Source: Deuterostichococcus epilithicus (Eukaryota; Chlorophyta; Trebouxiophyceae; Prasiolales; Stichococcaceae). From it: 64,000 nucleotides of DNA. Both the position numbers and the translations under genes were made by a program. Each line of letters begins with the position of its first letter. The first letter of the stretch is position 1. The stretch spans positions 620,001-684,000 of the forward strand of contig JAVTLE010000008.1 of assembly GCA_033439295.1 (NCBI GenBank). The letters are read 5' to 3'. Positions 22,097 to 35,745 of the stretch are shown here, piece by piece. The notes below the pieces were generated by a model. The model saw nothing but the letters and a program-made list of their open reading frames with translations. It was not told the origin of the DNA and did not search any database.

Positions 22097-22859
22097 CTTG
22101 GTCCCTGAAAAAGCAATGGCTGCGCCCTGAAAAGCTCGCACAGCAACAGAGGCACCCTGCTGAACTGGTATCACTCAAGACGGAGGCTGGCTAACGAACG
22201 TGACACACTTGAAGCATGGCTGATTGGCTCTGGGAATGCGAAGAAGGTACAAATCGGATTACGCTGGCCGAGGGTGCTCTGTTCCACTGACGCTTGTACA
22301 AATGCTGCAAGATTGCAGGAGGAGCGATGCTCACAAACGCCACGGGGATTTGGCCTCGAGGCTGCTGTGCGCACTGCGTATGGATAATCTAGGTCCCAGA
22401 CTGCTCAGTGGCAAGTGTTGTGTTGTGGCCACTTGACAAGAAACTGGAAGCCAGCTGCTGGGTGTTCCTGTGTTCACGTAACCTCACATCGACTGCAATG
22501 TGCGCGTCCATTTCTTGGTGCATGGCATTTACATATTCAGCTGCTTTCGAACGTCCAACAAAGTTCCTCCAATCCCGCAGCACGGCCGAAACCTGCTGCA
22601 GCCTTGCAACACCAGCACCGCCGCAGCGTCGCAGCACTCTGTGCGCAATTATGCAAAGCACGGGCAGACCGTCGCATCAGGCGTCAGCGTGTGATGTCCA
22701 CAGGTGCAGCTGCACGGAGCAGCCCACTCTCAGGCCAGCATTCAGCACGCCACGGCATCGACCGTGCCGTAGCTCACCTGCCGGTATGGCATCTTCGCGA
22801 AACGCAACATGTGACGGATTGCAGATAGGACGCTGAAATCATGCGATCTCTCCTGATGG
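22097..22859. promoter_or_regulatory. Divergent upstream region of AP4E and MENG
   Basis: The two genes point away from each other. The 5' exon of MENG, including its start codon, must lie in or near this interval because the first recognised MENG exon has an in-frame stop just upstream. I could not identify that exon or any regulatory motif. Confidence 0.45.
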
Positions 22860-24614
22860 TTGCGTCTTTCGACAGGCTGCGGCAGGACAGCCCGGCACAT
22901 CTGCACAGCCGCAGCGCCACCCCCTGGCGCCTTTGAACAGGGCCGGGAGTCTGCCACGCGGCAGCAGCTCTTCAACCGCATCGCGCCGGCATATGACCAG
23001 GTCAGTACATACCAGTACCGAGCTATGTATGGCACGGCATGGCTTGGAGGTTGTACCCATGCATGCTCCTCCTGGATGAGCACCTCAGTGTACGCTCCCA
23101 AACCCTGAAGCGACTAGCCGAGCTCTGCGGCTGCCATCGCAGCTGAATGACGTGCTCAGCCTGGGGCTGCACCGGGTGTGGAAGCGCACGGCGGTCAAGT
23201 GGAGCGGCGCCGCGCGGGGTCACACAGCGCTGGACGTCTGCTGCGGCAGCGGGGACCTGGCGCTGCGTCTTGCCCAGGCCGTCGGCATCGATGGCAAGGT
23301 GCGGAGATAGCAGAACACATGTAGCACGACTGCTGGTCATGCAGCAGCTCTGAGCTGACATTGCAAAGACGCTACATCACAGCACTGGGATTCGCAGGCT
23401 GCATCAGATCAATGCCCGGACGGTGCGGCAGTTTGAGCACGGTGGTCATCTTCGCAGGTGGTGGGCCTGGACTTTGCACAGGAGATGCTGGACGACGCCG
23501 AGGGGCGAGACGCGCTGCTGCCGGCCTACTGGGAGCGGGCGCCCATCGACTGGGTGCGCGGCGACGCGCTGGAGTTGCCCTTTGACGACAGTAGCTTCGA
23601 CGCCGCCACCATGGGCTACGGCCTCAGGTGCGTGTACAGATCGAGGGTTCTGAGTCCCCATTGTGCCTGTTGCATGGCATTGGAAAGTGGGATACCGCTA
23701 TCACGCTGACAGCCGATCATGGCCGCTGGATGTACTTGCCGCCGCCGCTGAAAGATTGCGCCAGAGCTGGGCGCCTGGCTCCTCCATTTGCATTGCAGCC
23801 GACGCCGCCAGCACAGTCTCCGTCAGCGGCGCATCTAAATCAATGAAACTGTTCGGTGGACAGCGACAGCCTGTATGTTATTTTCTCGCCCGAGGCGGCT
23901 GCACCGCACCGCACAGGAACGTGGCAGACATCCCGAAGGCCCTCGCGGAGCTGCAGCGGGTGCTGCGGCCAGGCGCTGCCGTTGCGGTGCTGGACTTCAA
24001 CAACAGCCCGGCGCCCGGGACGGACGCGGTGCAGGCGTGGGCGCTGGGCAACGTGGTGGTGCCGGCCGCGCGGCTGTACGGCATGGAGGAGGAGTATGCC
24101 TACCTGCGGCCCTCCATCCAGCGCTTCCCCACAGGTGCCGCTTCCCCACAGGAGCTACCTTCCAAGTGCTCCAGATAGTCGGGTTGTCCCGTGATGCGGT
24201 CACAACTGTGGGCGTCCACACGACGCTTCCCCGCAGGTGCTGCCAACCAAGCGCTGCTGTTCAATTCCGCTTCGACCACAGGTGCTGCCCTGTTAAAGTG
24301 CCTCCGTTGCCGGGCGTCGCTTCATGGGTGTCGCTTCTATTTTCAAGCACTGGCACCTGGCCAACCACAGTTTTGCTGCTGCCCGCTGCTGTTGCAAAGC
24401 GGCTGATGCATAAGGTGCGACATGTAGATTGGTGGTGGGCTTATGGCCTAACATCGTGCTTTTTGAAATCATCATGTTGAGCCTCCCTTCTGCCAATCAC
24501 TGCGCAGGCCATGAACAAGAGGAGCTGGCGCTTGCAGCCGGCTTCGAGCATGCGGTGCACTACGAGCTGGCCTTCGGCCTGATGGGCTGCCTTGTGGCAA
24601 CCAGGCGGAGATGA
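22860..24614 (+). CDS. MENG: 2-phytyl-1,4-naphthoquinone methyltransferase, chloroplastic (MenG/UbiE family)
   Basis: This SAM-dependent enzyme performs the last methylation in phylloquinone (vitamin K1) synthesis, the quinone of photosystem I. Exons: ~22860-23000, 23143-23298, 23458-23627, 23917-24134 and 24508-24614; the junctions keep frame. Recognisable segments are RQQLFNRIAPAYDQLNDVLS, LDVCCGSGDLALRLA (SAM-binding glycine loop), KVVGLDFAQEMLD, WVRGDALELPF, FDAATMGYGLRNV, AVLDFNNS, EEEYAYLRPSI and the C-terminal AFGLMGCLVATRR. The gene is closer to cyanobacterial/plant MenG (WKRTAVKW, GMEEEYAYL) than to mitochondrial COQ5. The transit peptide and start codon were not resolved and may be on an upstream exon. 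A TGTAA poly(A)-type signal lies 30 bases past the stop. Confidence 0.93.
24139..24281 (+). repeat. Repeated copies of the MENG exon 4 end in the following intron
   Basis: The true exon end is CGCTTCCCCACAG|GTGCCG at 24134. The intron that follows contains CCGCTTCCCCACAG|GAGC (ending 24151), GACGCTTCCCCGCAG|GTGCTG (ending 24236) and CCGCTTCGACCACAG|GTGCTG (ending 24281). Each is a potential donor and, because it ends in pyrimidines plus CAG, also a potential acceptor. Confidence 0.75.
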
Positions 24615-24643
24615 CATCCACCTTGCCGCCAGTTGCCATGAGC

Positions 24644-24648
24644 TGTAA
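24644..24648 (+). terminator. TGTAA poly(A) signal of MENG
   Basis: TGTAA, the common green-algal polyadenylation signal, occurs 30 bases after the MENG stop codon. Spacing fits a functional signal; transcript ends were not seen. Confidence 0.5.
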
Positions 24649-24748
24649 CTCAGAGCCGAGAGAATGTGTTTGAGCGATCCTTGAACAGCCAAGCAACGCC
24701 ATACTATACATATGCGACCGGCACACCCACATGCCAGACTCACAGGGG

Positions 24749-26164
24749 CTACTTCAGCGTCTGCTGCCATTCCGTGTAGGACGATGTGAGGTCGTGCTCA
24801 AGCTGCCGTGCCTCCCCCGCATCCAGCTCATACGCTGCCGACTGCTTGTTGAGCTTGCTGATCCAGTCCATCACCCGCCGCTTGGCCGAGAAGTCTGGGG
24901 GCAGCTCCGCCATCTGTTCCAGGCGGGACATGCATCACGGCTCAGTGGCCCTGGCGGACACCCAGTGTGGCACAATTTGGCTGCATCATCGTTGGTTCGC
25001 TGCACACATTATCAGCATCAGCCGCGGATTGAATCACTTCGAAGGTCTTGCAAAAAGGCTCTTGCAGATTCCGCACCTTGTTCATGGCAGACATGCAGTC
25101 GCTGAGGCTGGGCAGGACCTGCAACAGACACAGCAGGCGTCAGCACAGGGTACCACAATCGTAGCCAGTGCAGCCTGTGGCGGGAGGTGGGAATCTGTAG
25201 CGCGCTGCATGCCGCATCGGACATCAACATCTCGAGCGAGGCTGCCAATGAATGGCAGACCTGGTCGACCGCCAGCATGTTGAGGCGGACGCTGTCGAGG
25301 CAGGTGATGAAGGCAGCGGTGATTTCCGCCACCACAGCGGCGCTGTTGGTTGCGGCGCCGCGCCCGCCGTGCTCCACCGTCGCGGGCAGGCCCACCACCA
25401 CCAGCCGCTGCAGCGCCATGGGGCACTGCATGCTGTGCTGCCGCATGAACTCGCCCACGTCCGGCACCTGGACGCGATGCGAATTGGCGGTGAGGGCCGG
25501 TAAGAGCCATGCGCCGCGCACAAGCTCATTAAGCTCTGTGCAAACAGAGGCGCTGTCGCGCCGCTGCACCTGCTGCCTCGCAGCCAGACATGGATGTGGC
25601 CAGCGCAATCCTGCGCCTGCGAGCGCGGGATGCAGCAGCATGCGAGCGCGGGATGCAGCAGCATGCAAGCTGCACTAATTGGTGTGTCAACACAAAGCTC
25701 ACCGAATCGCGCAGCGTGCCCCACAACGTCTTAAACTGCGCGATGAGCTTTGCGCACAGCGGCTCGTACTCCTTCGCGCTGATGAGGTCCCGCGTCCAGG
25801 CGCGCTCAAGCTTCTCTGTGGTCTTCAGGATGGCAAACAGGTCTGCACGCAGGACAGGCAGCGGTGTCCAGGTTGGCGAACGGATCTGCAGCCAGCAGTT
25901 CGACGCCGTCGTTGGGGGGCGTTGCAGGCACCTGAGAGTGATCTTGCGCGCAGGATCTTGCTCGCAGTTGACGGGGCCGTTTTGAACTCTGGCGGCACCG
26001 TTCACGGTCATGCTGCGCTGCCGCTGACGTGTGACCGGCCCTTGCTCCTCACAGATGAGCAAAAGAGATTCTTGCGAATCGACAGCCAGACCTGCATACT
26101 GTTCGACGACCTCCCGCTCCTGCTTGCTGTTGTACAGCTTGACCCGCCCGGTGCGCTCATCCAT
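24749..26164 (-). CDS. VPS28: ESCRT-I subunit VPS28
   Basis: VPS28 is a core subunit of ESCRT-I, which sorts ubiquitinated membrane proteins into multivesicular bodies; its C-terminal helical bundle contacts ESCRT-II/III. Five exons on the minus strand: 26164-26092, 25842-25703, 25467-25261, 25118-25077 and 24913-24749. They sum to 627 nt (208 residues), close to the family's ~210-220, and all junctions keep frame. Segments seen: KLYNSKQEREVVEQYADLFA, LERAWTRDLISAKEYEPLC, AQFKTLWGTLRDS, FMRQHSMQCPMALQRLV, GLPATVEHG, VLPSLSDCMSAMN and ELPPDFSAKRRVMDWISKLN. The start Met lies directly before the conserved KLYN segment, as usual. A Gly/Ala-rich stretch follows GLPATVEHG. The intron near 25610-25670 holds a short tandem repeat (GCGAGCGCGGGATGCAGCA). 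Confidence 0.95.
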
Positions 26165-27029
26165 CGTGCTCACACGGCCGCTGCAGACCGTGTTGCCTGA
26201 CGAGCGCCGGGTACAGGATCTGACAGATGTATCACAAAGCTTCAAACGCAGTGCTGCAAACTGTCGCGTTCTTAGCCTGCAGAGGGCCTATTGCTGCGTG
26301 CGCCGGGGCTGCAGTCATGTCCTGCAGCTCATGCCCGGGAAGGGGTCTCGTGCTGCGACCTACCAAAGGTTGCACTGAGAATGCCCACCAATGCGTAGCC
26401 AGGAGCTCGACAGTGACAGCAGGAAAGATGCAGGGCCTCTGTCAATCGACCGAGGGGGATGCCCATAAACGGTGCTGTCTGAACACAGACCGCGATGACC
26501 GCAAGAAGTAGTCGAAGAAGAAGCTTATTGTGGCAAAGCTTGCGTTCGAGACGGAAGCGGAAGTGTGTGATTTGTCCTCGTGACTTTGCTCGAAAGGGAG
26601 CATTGAATATAGCCCATTTGGCTAGCTTCCCCCAATCGACTGGTCCTCTTGTCTCCGTTCGAAGTCAAGCTGCAGCGGCGTTCAGGCGTCCCCAGTCCTG
26701 CGAGGTCGGCGAACGTTGAACGATGGCGAGTTGAGACAGAATCATGCAGAGGACTTCTGGATGTCTTGCTTTCACGTCGGGCACTCTTGACGATTACAGC
26801 AAGATGACGGGCAGCGTCCAGCCGGCAGTCAGCCCCAATTTCAAACCAGACTGTAGTCATGCTAATAGTATCTCCATCAAAGCAGTCACGCCGGCACTCA
26901 TGCCGACGCTGCTCGACAGGCCTCGTCTGCAAACCTTGACGCCCAACACCGACAGGTCGACCTGCTGCTGCTGGTGCTGCTGCCGCTGCTGCCACCGCCG
27001 CCGATGCCGCCGTCGCTGCAGCCCGCACA
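26165..27029. other. Intergenic between VPS28 and RPN11
   Basis: This stretch separates the start of VPS28 from the stop of RPN11, both on the minus strand. It should hold the VPS28 promoter and the RPN11 3' UTR. Frames here are random-looking and no exon was recognised. Confidence 0.5.
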
Positions 27030-29276
<2,247 letters not shown>

Positions 29277-30242
29277 CGCTGCAAAGTCTGGACACCGCTC
29301 GCGTTTCCAGGCGCTAGAGGATCCTTCGACACCTGAAGACTCTCAACTTTCGGCGAATCAGCGCACGCTGCCAGACATTGCCTACACCTTCGTTTGGAGA
29401 GTGCAAGAGATTATTTATTTGAATCGTTCACTTATGGAGTTGAGAAGAAAGAACGAGCTTGGTGTTGGGAGGAAGTGGGAGAAGGACTTCTGTCGCACCC
29501 TTTCATCCCTGGAAGCACTTGTGATGTAACGCAAAGTACGAGTGCCCACCGTTGGGGAGCTACTTGTATGCGTTGCACAGCTTTCAGGCTTCCTTGCTGC
29601 TAGTAGACTTCAAAACGGAGAGTCGGCAGTAATTGGTCATTAGAACTGGCAGACATTACAGCTCTCTCCACAGCAAGGCCCGGCTGGCCGCTGTGGCAAC
29701 AGCGCCATACCTAGGTACAAAAGCTTTTCAAAGCAGCACCCATCGTCGGGCACTTTCGGGATAGCATCTACCAGCAGAACACGAATTGAAAAGCGATTTG
29801 CTCGGTGGGATCCAAGCGGGCTTAAATTGTGACAGATCATCATGTCCGTGCACTGGCTTCCGCAGAGGAGTCGCAACTACCACAAGCGAATCGAACATGG
29901 CATCAAACAGGGAGGAATCGTAAAATTGACGGTGGAGGATCCAGGCAGCAGACCATGCCAGCGACATGACAGAGGCATCATGACCGCCGCCCCCCTCTGC
30001 ATGCAGCGGACTTCACAAGGGGAAGAAACATACAAGGCAACATTGCCAGCTGAAAGCGTTCGACATGCAGCAGCGGAACATAGTTATGTCACGCCATCAG
30101 GAGACGCCAACTTCGAAAGCCCTGATGTCGGCTCCACTCTGAGGTCCTAGGATTGGGCTTGCGGACAACCTCGCAAGCCCGACTCAATGCCCAAATGGCA
30201 TCGCCTTCCCTGCCGCACAGCCGGGGCACAATCGCCGTTGCA
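29277..30242. other. Upstream region of RPN11; no gene recognised
   Basis: About 960 bases between the RPN11 start and the end of the GATA-type gene. It is noticeably less GC-rich than neighbouring coding DNA. Short frames exist (for example minus-strand 78-79 codon frames near 29640-29970), but none resembles a known protein. Confidence 0.5.
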
Positions 30243-33200
30243 TCATTCAAATGTGGTCACTGGCGCCGCGGCTGCGACCGTCGGCAGCCGCTTGTACAGC
30301 ATGCTGACCGAGCTGTACTTCGTCTCGCCCTTCATTCCCCTGCAGTCAAGAGGGATCATCACCCACATGCCGCAGTCTGAAAGCCCAGTGTGTCTGGGAG
30401 CCTCCAGTGAGTGCATCCACAGTCGCCGGCTCGTGAAGTTTGTGAGGCAGGATCAGGCCGGCTTGTCACTGACGTCTGCAAGGATTTTTCCCTACACAGC
30501 AGACTGCAGGTACGCACCGTTTGAGGGGCAGATATTCCTCGTCGTCGGACAGCTGCACGGCGGCGCCGGCGCCCGCCCGCGCTGCGGGGGGGTGCCGCCT
30601 GCCGCCGGTAAACAGCCGCTTGCGCTTGCGGCGCCAGCGGGCCGCGAGCGCCGACTGCGCCAGGCCTGCCTCGCCATCGTCGGTGTCAAAGGCGCCAGCG
30701 TCACCACTCACATACCCGTCGTCCGTCAGCGTGGCGGCGCTGGAGGCGGGCGAGGTGTGCTGCCGCTGCTGCTTGCCGCCCGGCGGCGGCAACGCCGGTG
30801 TCCGCTGCTGCCTCGCGGCCGGCGCCCTGGCGGCGGCTGCCCGCGCTGCGAGCAGGTCGGCCGGCCACCTGCCGGCCGCCGCCGGCGGCGGGTCTGCCGG
30901 CGGCCCCGCCAGCGGCGGGCGCCACCGCTGCAGCGGCGGCGCGGCGTCCAGCGGCGGCAGGCCGAACAGCAGCGGCGAGGACGGCGGCGTCGGCGGCGCC
31001 GGCGGCAGCTGGCCGTCGGCACGCGCCTCGGCCACCAGCTGCGCNGCGGCGGCCCACAGCGCCTCAGGGTCCTCGGGCTCGGTGGAGCTGGGCAGCCCCG
31101 GGCTGTCGCCCCGGCCCAGCAGCTCCGCCAGCTCGGCGACGGCGGCCGCCGAGCCGACGCGCGGCACGGNCNACAGCTCCACGGCGGCNTCGGCGTCGGC
31201 GGAGGCGGAGTCCGGGGCGGCTGCNGCGGCAGNAGCCCGTCCGGCGTCGCGCTGCGGCGCGCCGAGCAGCGCGGGCGTGACCGGGCGGGACACGTCGGCC
31301 TCCGGCGCGACCTCGTCCTTGCCGCTCATGGGACGGCGGTGCCGGGGCGGCGGGCTGGGCGCCGCAGCCGGCAGCGCCGAGGCCGGCGCCAGCAGCGGGC
31401 TGACCGGCGCCGGCAGCGCGGCGGCGCCGACCNCGGTTNGCGGCGCGGGCGCGGTGCTGGCGGCGGGCGGTGCAGAAAGGTGGCGGGACAGCTCTGGCGA
31501 CTGCATACGCATTAGCTCCTGCACAGCAAGGAGACGACGCCCGGGCTTGAGCAAGCATCAAATGCTGGACACGTATGACAGCAGGCTTGGGGCATGTGGT
31601 GACGAGCTGTTGCACACACCGTGCAGGGTTTTGGTGCTCAGGGGTGCAGTGCTGAAATCGGGTCCCAGTGCAGGTCTCACAGGACGACAGCAGCTGAACC
31701 GTCTCAGTTCTGTTTGAGGTTCGCCACCTCTTTGGCCTTCCGCTGGGAGGAGGAGTCCAGGAAGGAGGCTGACAGCGTGCGGCCATCCACCGTCGGCCAG
31801 CCGTTTGCAAACTGGTGCGGCACGGGCGCGCCGCTGCGCAGCGGGAAGGGTGTCGCGCGCTGCGTGAACGCCGCCGCAAAGCTGGATGGCATGACGGGCG
31901 GCGCCGTGTGCGAAGCCTGCAAGCAGTGTTGAAGGAAGTTTCAAGCCGATGATTTTGCAGGTTTATGATGGCACATGCGGCTTTGGGAGCACCAACGTCT
32001 TAGGGAGCACCAACGACAACTGAGAGCACGAGGATCCAACCCACCAGGCGGTGTGTGCATCAGTGCCCAACGCCAGACGGACCACAGGAGACTGCGGGGG
32101 AGCAGACTGCGGCCCAGAGCTCGTCCCGCATCCAAAGGGTCTGAGGGGTGCTCACCGGGACGGCGGCGCGCACGCCGGCGGCGATGACGCGGGAGCGCGC
32201 CTGCGGCTCAAGGCCCGCCATGCGCTCCGCCACGGTGTTCTGCACAGCCGCTGCAGCAGGTGACTGTCTGGAGCCGCGGGCCGGGGAGGCGGTGCCGTCC
32301 AGCGGCTGGGCAGCTGCGGCGTCAGAGCCTGCAGGGCCCTGCCTGCCCTGGCTGGACTCCCGCAGCATGGCCGCCGCCGCCGAGAACATTGCCTCAGCCG
32401 CGTTTGCGCTCGGGCCGGGCGCGGCAGCGGGCGCCTCGCAGGCNGGGGCTGCCTCTGCTTCGGGCTGCCGTTGCTCAGCAGCGGGCGCCGGCTGGCGCAG
32501 CGGCTTGCGCGGCGTGTGCAGGGGCAGGCGCCCGGTCGAGGCCGGCTGCTTTGGGGCGGCTGCCTCCGCGGCGACGGCGGCGTGGCCGTCCCGCTCGGCT
32601 GCGGCTGCAGCGGCGGCGGCCGCCGCAAGGGTCGCCGGCCGCGGCTGCCCAGGGATGAAGTGCACAACGCCGCGCGTCTCCTCGGCAGGCGCCGGGCCGT
32701 GCGAGTTGCTGGGCACCCGTTCGCTGCTGCAGGCAAGGGAGTCTGCGCTTCGGCTGTGAGGCGCAGTAATCGGGCCTGGCCTACTGTTTGGTCCCCCCAC
32801 GGCGAGATGGGACCAGGCGGATCCGAGGGAATCAGCAAATCTCGAGACATCCCTACTACATACGTGCTGTAATCCCATAGCACATAGTAATCCCCCTGTA
32901 CGTGCAACTAGCTGAGGTAGCGACCTCGCCTGGCCTGACACCCTGGACAGGCAACTACAGGGAGTAAGAACTGGTTCATTGCTTCGGCCTGGCAGGCCAC
33001 ACTGAGTCATGCCCGAAAGCAACCGGCAGTACACTGCCTGCTGGCGCAGCCACGTGCTGCCAGCCTTGCAAGGCCGCCGTGTGTGGCGGCGCGGCAGCGG
33101 AGCAGCTCGCTCTGCACATGCGAGCAGCTGAGAGCAGCGATGTGGCCTCAGAGGGGGGAGGACAGCGGTGTGACGACGGGGGAAGCACTGCAGGGGCAGC

Positions 33201-33420
33201 ACACCTGTGGGAGCGGGCCCAGCGGGTGCCGCACGCGTTGCACAGCACCGGCATCGACGGCGGGCCCTTGCGCCAGCAGGGGGAGGCGGAAATGCGGCAC
33301 TCGGGGTTGGTGCACGGCCCCTCCACGCGGGCGCGGGGGCCGCNGCGGGCGCCCGTGGGGCGGCCGCCCGGGCGCCGCCGGCGCCGGGCTGCTGCGTGCG
33401 GGCGATGCGCCAGCGGCTCG
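30243..33420 (-). CDS. Large GATA-type zinc-finger protein
   Basis: The zinc finger lies near 33195-33330: [20 protein letters not shown] then [10 protein letters not shown]. This matches the GATA finger (tryptophan, KGPP, LCNACG), but the first Cys pair is spaced C-x4-C instead of C-x2-C. Upstream residues are Arg/Gly/Pro-rich (GGRPTGAR), AT-hook-like. Later exons on the minus strand: ~32731-32153 ([11 protein letters not shown], a long Ala run, [13 protein letters not shown]), ~31919-31735 ([26 protein letters not shown]) and ~31518-30515 ([74 protein letters not shown]). The last exon ends at 30243 with [16 protein letters not shown]. Most of the protein is low-complexity Ala/Pro with acidic and basic patches, so a nuclear DNA- or chromatin-binding role is inferred. 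It could be related to the plant GATA26/27 type; I am not sure. The 5' limit is unresolved. Confidence 0.62.
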
Positions 33421-33659
33421 CCGGCCGCGCCGGCCGCGCCGCGTCCATGCCCATGCCCTCTGCATGGAAAGTGCAGGCAGCGCCATCAGGCCACGGGGGG
33501 GGGACACTGGGGAGTCCGGGGTGTCATGAGGCGACACCGTGCATGGGACACACTCTGTCTGCAGGAACCGGAACCCGAGCACACACTGCTGGTGCCTGAA
33601 CACAGTCTCGGCACGGGGACACAGGGCTCGGCACGAGGATGCAGAGCTCGGGGAAACGG

Positions 33660-35612
33660 GTTTGAGTGGTGTCAGGCGGCGCACCGAGCGCGAGGGCGGC
33701 CTCTTCGTCCTCTATCGACAAATCGGCGAGCGGCGGCGAGGCCTGCGCCGGCCGCAGCTGCGGCGCCGCTGAGCGGCGAGCGCGGCAGTGCTCCGGCCAC
33801 GCCAGCAGAGGCTCGGGCGTCGCGGCGGCCGGCTCCGGCGCGGCAGCGTGTACTGGAATGGAAGCGGAACATGCAGTCAAATTTCAGTTTGCACCGCCAG
33901 CTGGGTGTGTCGCCCCATTGCGGAGGCCTGCAGAGGCCCAGAGATCGAACCCCCCTGCCTCGTTTGTCGCAGGCACACCGCTGCTGGTATGTGACAGTTG
34001 CAGAGGGTGACCTGGCTGATGGCTGAGCGAGCTTGCTGTGACGGCATGCCCACCTGTGGTGGCGGCTGCTGGCTCCCGCTGCCGCTTCTTGGGTGGGCTG
34101 TCTTCAGCGGCCGCCGGCGGCGGTGGCGCCGCCGCCGGCACCAGCTCCGCCAAATTCAGCAGCTGCAGCGCCGCCTCCTGCTGCGCCTCGATCGAGGCAG
34201 AGCGCTCGATTAGGGCCGTTGGCCGCGGCCCCGTCCGCGNGCTCGGAAGAGCGTCGTGTAGGGAATGCTGCGGCGGCGTGGCGCGACCCTGCTGTGGTGC
34301 AGCAGGCGACGCCATGGCGCCCGGCCGTGCCATGACCCCCGGCGGCAGCAGGCGCAGCAGCAGCTCGAGCGGCGGCAGGCCGCCGCCCACGGCGGGGTTC
34401 GCTGCCGCGGCTGCTGCTATGGCGGCAATCGCTGACAGCTGCTGCTGGCTGGCCGCACCATGACGGCCCGTCAAATGCAACAGGCCCGGCAGGCCGGCCA
34501 GCCCTGGCAGCCGCGACCCTGGCAGCGTGGCGGTGGCAGCGCCGCCTGCGCCATGCAGCCCCCTGGCAGCCGCTACTTGCAGCGCTGCCTGCGCGTGCTC
34601 CCACGCCGCAGCCTGCCACACGGGCCAGGAGGACCGGTTCAGACATGCAATTGTTCAAGATGTACACCTGCAATGCTGCCGGATGGCCTGCACGATGGCG
34701 CTGTCGCACGACAGGTGTAGTTGGTCATGGGTGAAATTCTCTCAATGCAGCATTCATTACAAGTTGCTCCATTTCGTTGTTGCCCGCTGGGTGCGCTCTT
34801 GCATTGGAGGGGCACACATCGCTCACCAGGCTCGGTGGTTCGCCCAACAGAGGAGCCTCTGAGCCAGGCCACAGTGGCGGCGTTTGGCCCGGCTGGAGCG
34901 GCGAGTGTTGCTGCCGCTGCCGAGTGTGGCTGGTGGCGGCGGCAGCCGCCTCTGCTGCCCTGAGCTGCTGCTGCTGCTGCTGCTGCCGTTGCTGCTGCTG
35001 CTGCGGCGGCTGCTGCTGTTGTGGCTGCTGCTTTGCAGGGAGGTCCACGCCAAACAAGCGCACTGCGCCTCTCTGCTGCGACACCGGCTGTGCTTGTGCT
35101 GGTGCGTGACCCGCCGGGAGAGCCCGTCGCAGCGGCAAAGGCGGCCCCATGGCCAGCCCTGCCAGGCAAGTAGCAGTTGTCAGCGCCTGAGGTGCAATGT
35201 GTAATCTGAGGTGCAAAGTGTAATCTGGTACACGCCATCCGCACCTGGCCAGTGCAGGGTGCCACTCAGGACCCGCCCAGCATGTTTTCTACCAGCACAC
35301 GTGCAACCCTGCAGACACCAGACAGGTGGGCCGGCTTGCGACTCTTAACACACCTGTGAGGCTGCGCGGCAGCGAGGTGGCGCTCGCGGCGCAGGATGCC
35401 AGCAGCACGTCCGCCGACGTCCGCACCGGCAGCGGCGCCCCGTCGAGCCAAGCAGCGAAGGGCGCCGCCGGGTCTGCCGGCAGCTGCAGCAGCAGCACGT
35501 GCAGGCGGAAGCGCGGCGCCGCCTTGGCGACGCGCTTGCGCACTGAGCCCACCAGGCGAGCCGTCCACGCGCCGGGCGGCGTCGCCAGCTGCCGCCTGCG
35601 GGTGTGCAGCAT
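33660..35612 (-). CDS. Gln/Ala-rich exons, probably upstream part of the GATA-type gene
   Basis: Minus-strand open frames with coding character continue above the zinc finger: ~35612-35350 (LVGSVRKRVAKAAPRFRLHV, LPADPAAPFAAWLDGAPLPV), ~35150-34850 (AVRLFGVDLPA followed by a Gln tract broken by Pro), ~34620-34060 (LPPLELLLRLLPPGVMARPG, EAALQLLNLAELVPA, DSPPKKRQRE, a basic nuclear-signal-like patch) and ~33870-33665 (PPLADLSIEDEEAALALGAP). RLFGV resembles the R/KLFGV repression motif of plant B3 and heat-shock factors, which is suggestive only. They may be the N-terminal part of the zinc-finger protein or a separate gene. Exon borders are approximate and no domain was recognised in the first exon. 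Confidence 0.4.
35175..35228. repeat. Short tandem repeat between exons
   Basis: CTGAGGTGCAATGTGTAAT is followed directly by CTGAGGTGCAAAGTGTAAT (near 35187-35224), an almost exact 19-base tandem copy in a presumed intron. Confidence 0.6.
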
Positions 35613-35745
35613 GAAGCGGGCTTCAGGCGCGAGCTCCAGCAGATGCTGTGCGTCACCAACCAGTCACATGATGGCAGCAGCTCGCAGTCGAGGCGGCCCT
35701 GGCTGCGGCGGGCAGCAGCGGGGAAAGTGGGGCAGGGGCAGGGGC

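Noticed and set aside
25610-25670. Tandem repeat in VPS28 intron as an exon-edge echo
   Set aside because: The repeat unit (GCGAGCGCGGGATGCAGCA) does not match either neighbouring exon, so it is an ordinary minisatellite.
30187-32759. Plus-strand frames of 442 and 398 codons opposite the GATA-type gene
   Set aside because: They are antisense frames created by GC-rich codon bias. The minus strand gives the zinc finger, acidic/basic patches and consistent splice sites.
34930-35040. CTG/CAG repeat as an expanded unstable repeat
   Set aside because: It is short, interrupted by CCG and TTG codons, and reads as an ordinary Gln tract in a minus-strand exon.
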